From Paragordius varius (taxonomy: Eukaryota; Nematomorpha), in contig OZ176056.1 in the NCBI GenBank assembly GCA_964247055.1, positions 1-64,000 of the forward strand: a stretch of 64,000 nt of DNA. Reading direction: 5' to 3'. The notes below the pieces were generated by a model. It worked only from the letters and a program-made list of their open reading frames with translations. It ran no database searches and had not been told where the DNA came from. The position numbers and the translations under genes are program-made. Position 1 is the first letter of the stretch; every line of letters starts with the position of its first letter. Below are positions 63,901-64,000 of the stretch, piece after piece.

Positions 63901-64000
63901 AATGTATTTTTTATGAATTTATTAAATATTTAAAAATTTTATTTAATACGATTTTAAAAATAAAAATGGCTACCTAAAATCCAAATTTGATCAGGTGATG
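52000..64000 (+). repeat. 16/17-monomer higher-order repeat (~2.78 and ~2.94 kb), doubled to 33-mer
   Basis: The variant CTATGGATGTTCC occurs at about 52236, 55176, 57952, 60897 and 63682, with steps of 2940, 2776, 2945 and 2785 bp (17, 16, 17, 16 monomers). TTTATTAAATATTTAAAAAT recurs near 58188 and 63918 (5730 bp, 33 monomers), so the alternating pair acts as a larger unit. A 10-11 bp internal duplication (TTTTTTTGAATTTTTTTGAA) marks monomers near 56440, 59218, 61300 and 62170. The array is still regular at the window edge. Confidence 0.85.

Larger units (their letters stand above)
10653..64000 (+). repeat. ~173 bp satellite array, about 309 monomers, continues past the window
   Basis: A tandem array of a 172-173 bp monomer fills the rest of the window without interruption. 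Landmarks in order are GGGTAGCCCTATGGTAGTTC, CATCATCACCCCAAATATT, GATCGGAGTATAAATGTAA, a 24 bp AT palindrome, TACGATTTTAAAAATAAAAA, TGGCTACCTAAAATCC and TTTGATCAGGTGATGTCACC. Successive TAGCC positions from the third monomer onward are 10984, 11157, 11329, 11502 and 11675. Diagnostic variants (TTTTCGAG, TTTTGGGG, TTGTCGAG, TTTTAAGG, TACTTTGG after CCAAATA) define monomer classes. All monomers have the same orientation. There is no open frame of note, transposon or gene inside. The monomer length is close to that of primate alpha satellite (171 bp) and to one nucleosome plus linker. Confidence 0.97.

Noticed and set aside
10653-64000. Array of RNA genes or short protein genes in the 173 bp unit
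   Set aside because: No tRNA-like A/B boxes or 5S-like internal promoter words were seen, and all frames are stopped quickly by TAA/TAG words.

Overview
This window is a chromosome end with no host gene that I can support. It begins with about 2 kb of vertebrate-type telomere repeat written as CCCTAA (TTAGGG on the other strand). A very AT-rich 8.6 kb subtelomeric block follows, built as a large imperfect fold-back. The rest, about 53 kb, is one uninterrupted satellite array that runs off the right edge. TTAGGG telomeres, strong AT richness, a Penelope-like retroelement fragment and a TA-flanked MITE suggest an animal. An AT-rich invertebrate such as a cnidarian (Hydra-like) would fit, but that is a guess from composition.

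Layout. 1-219: distal, imperfect telomere-like DNA, including an odd GTTAAAG-type tract. 220-2073: perfect CCCTAA hexamers. 2074-2500: a ~33 bp minisatellite whose core on this strand reads CCTATCCGTCGTCAG. 2501-3078: the inner part of a left inverted-repeat arm. 3079-7364: an AT-rich centre with diverged tandem repeats, a 273 bp dimer, a 47 bp duplication and a 172 bp Tc1/mariner-type MITE (5637-5808). 7365-8827: the inner part of the right arm, in reverse orientation, interrupted by an ~860 bp 5'-truncated Penelope-like insertion that carries a broken GIY-YIG endonuclease region. 8828-10650: the same minisatellite in opposite orientation, about four times longer than on the left. 10653-64000: roughly 309 copies of a ~173 bp satellite monomer.

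The two minisatellite blocks and their inner flanks form one inverted repeat, about 1.0 kb on the left and 3.3 kb on the right. Inverted termini made of short tandem repeats recall Foldback-type DNA transposons. An inverted duplication made at a broken and healed chromosome end is the main alternative. The Penelope-like insertion is in the right arm only, and the left arm keeps the empty site, so the insertion is younger than the inverted duplication.

The satellite is the dominant feature. A typical monomer carries a perfect 24 bp AT palindrome and a nested dyad (GGCTACC/GGTAGCC around GGTGA-TG-TCACC). Variant monomers recur in order, giving higher-order repeats of several sizes in successive zones: 19-mer and 26-mer (about 12-22.5 kb), 4-mer with 9- and 10-mer super-units (about 22.5-38 kb), 10-, 8- and 12-mer (about 38-47.5 kb), 6-mer (about 48-51.4 kb) and 16/17-mer (about 52-64 kb). 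Monomer size and organisation resemble centromeric alpha-type satellites, but the array lies 10 kb from a telomere. It may be a telocentric or acrocentric centromere or subtelomeric heterochromatin; the sequence alone cannot decide.
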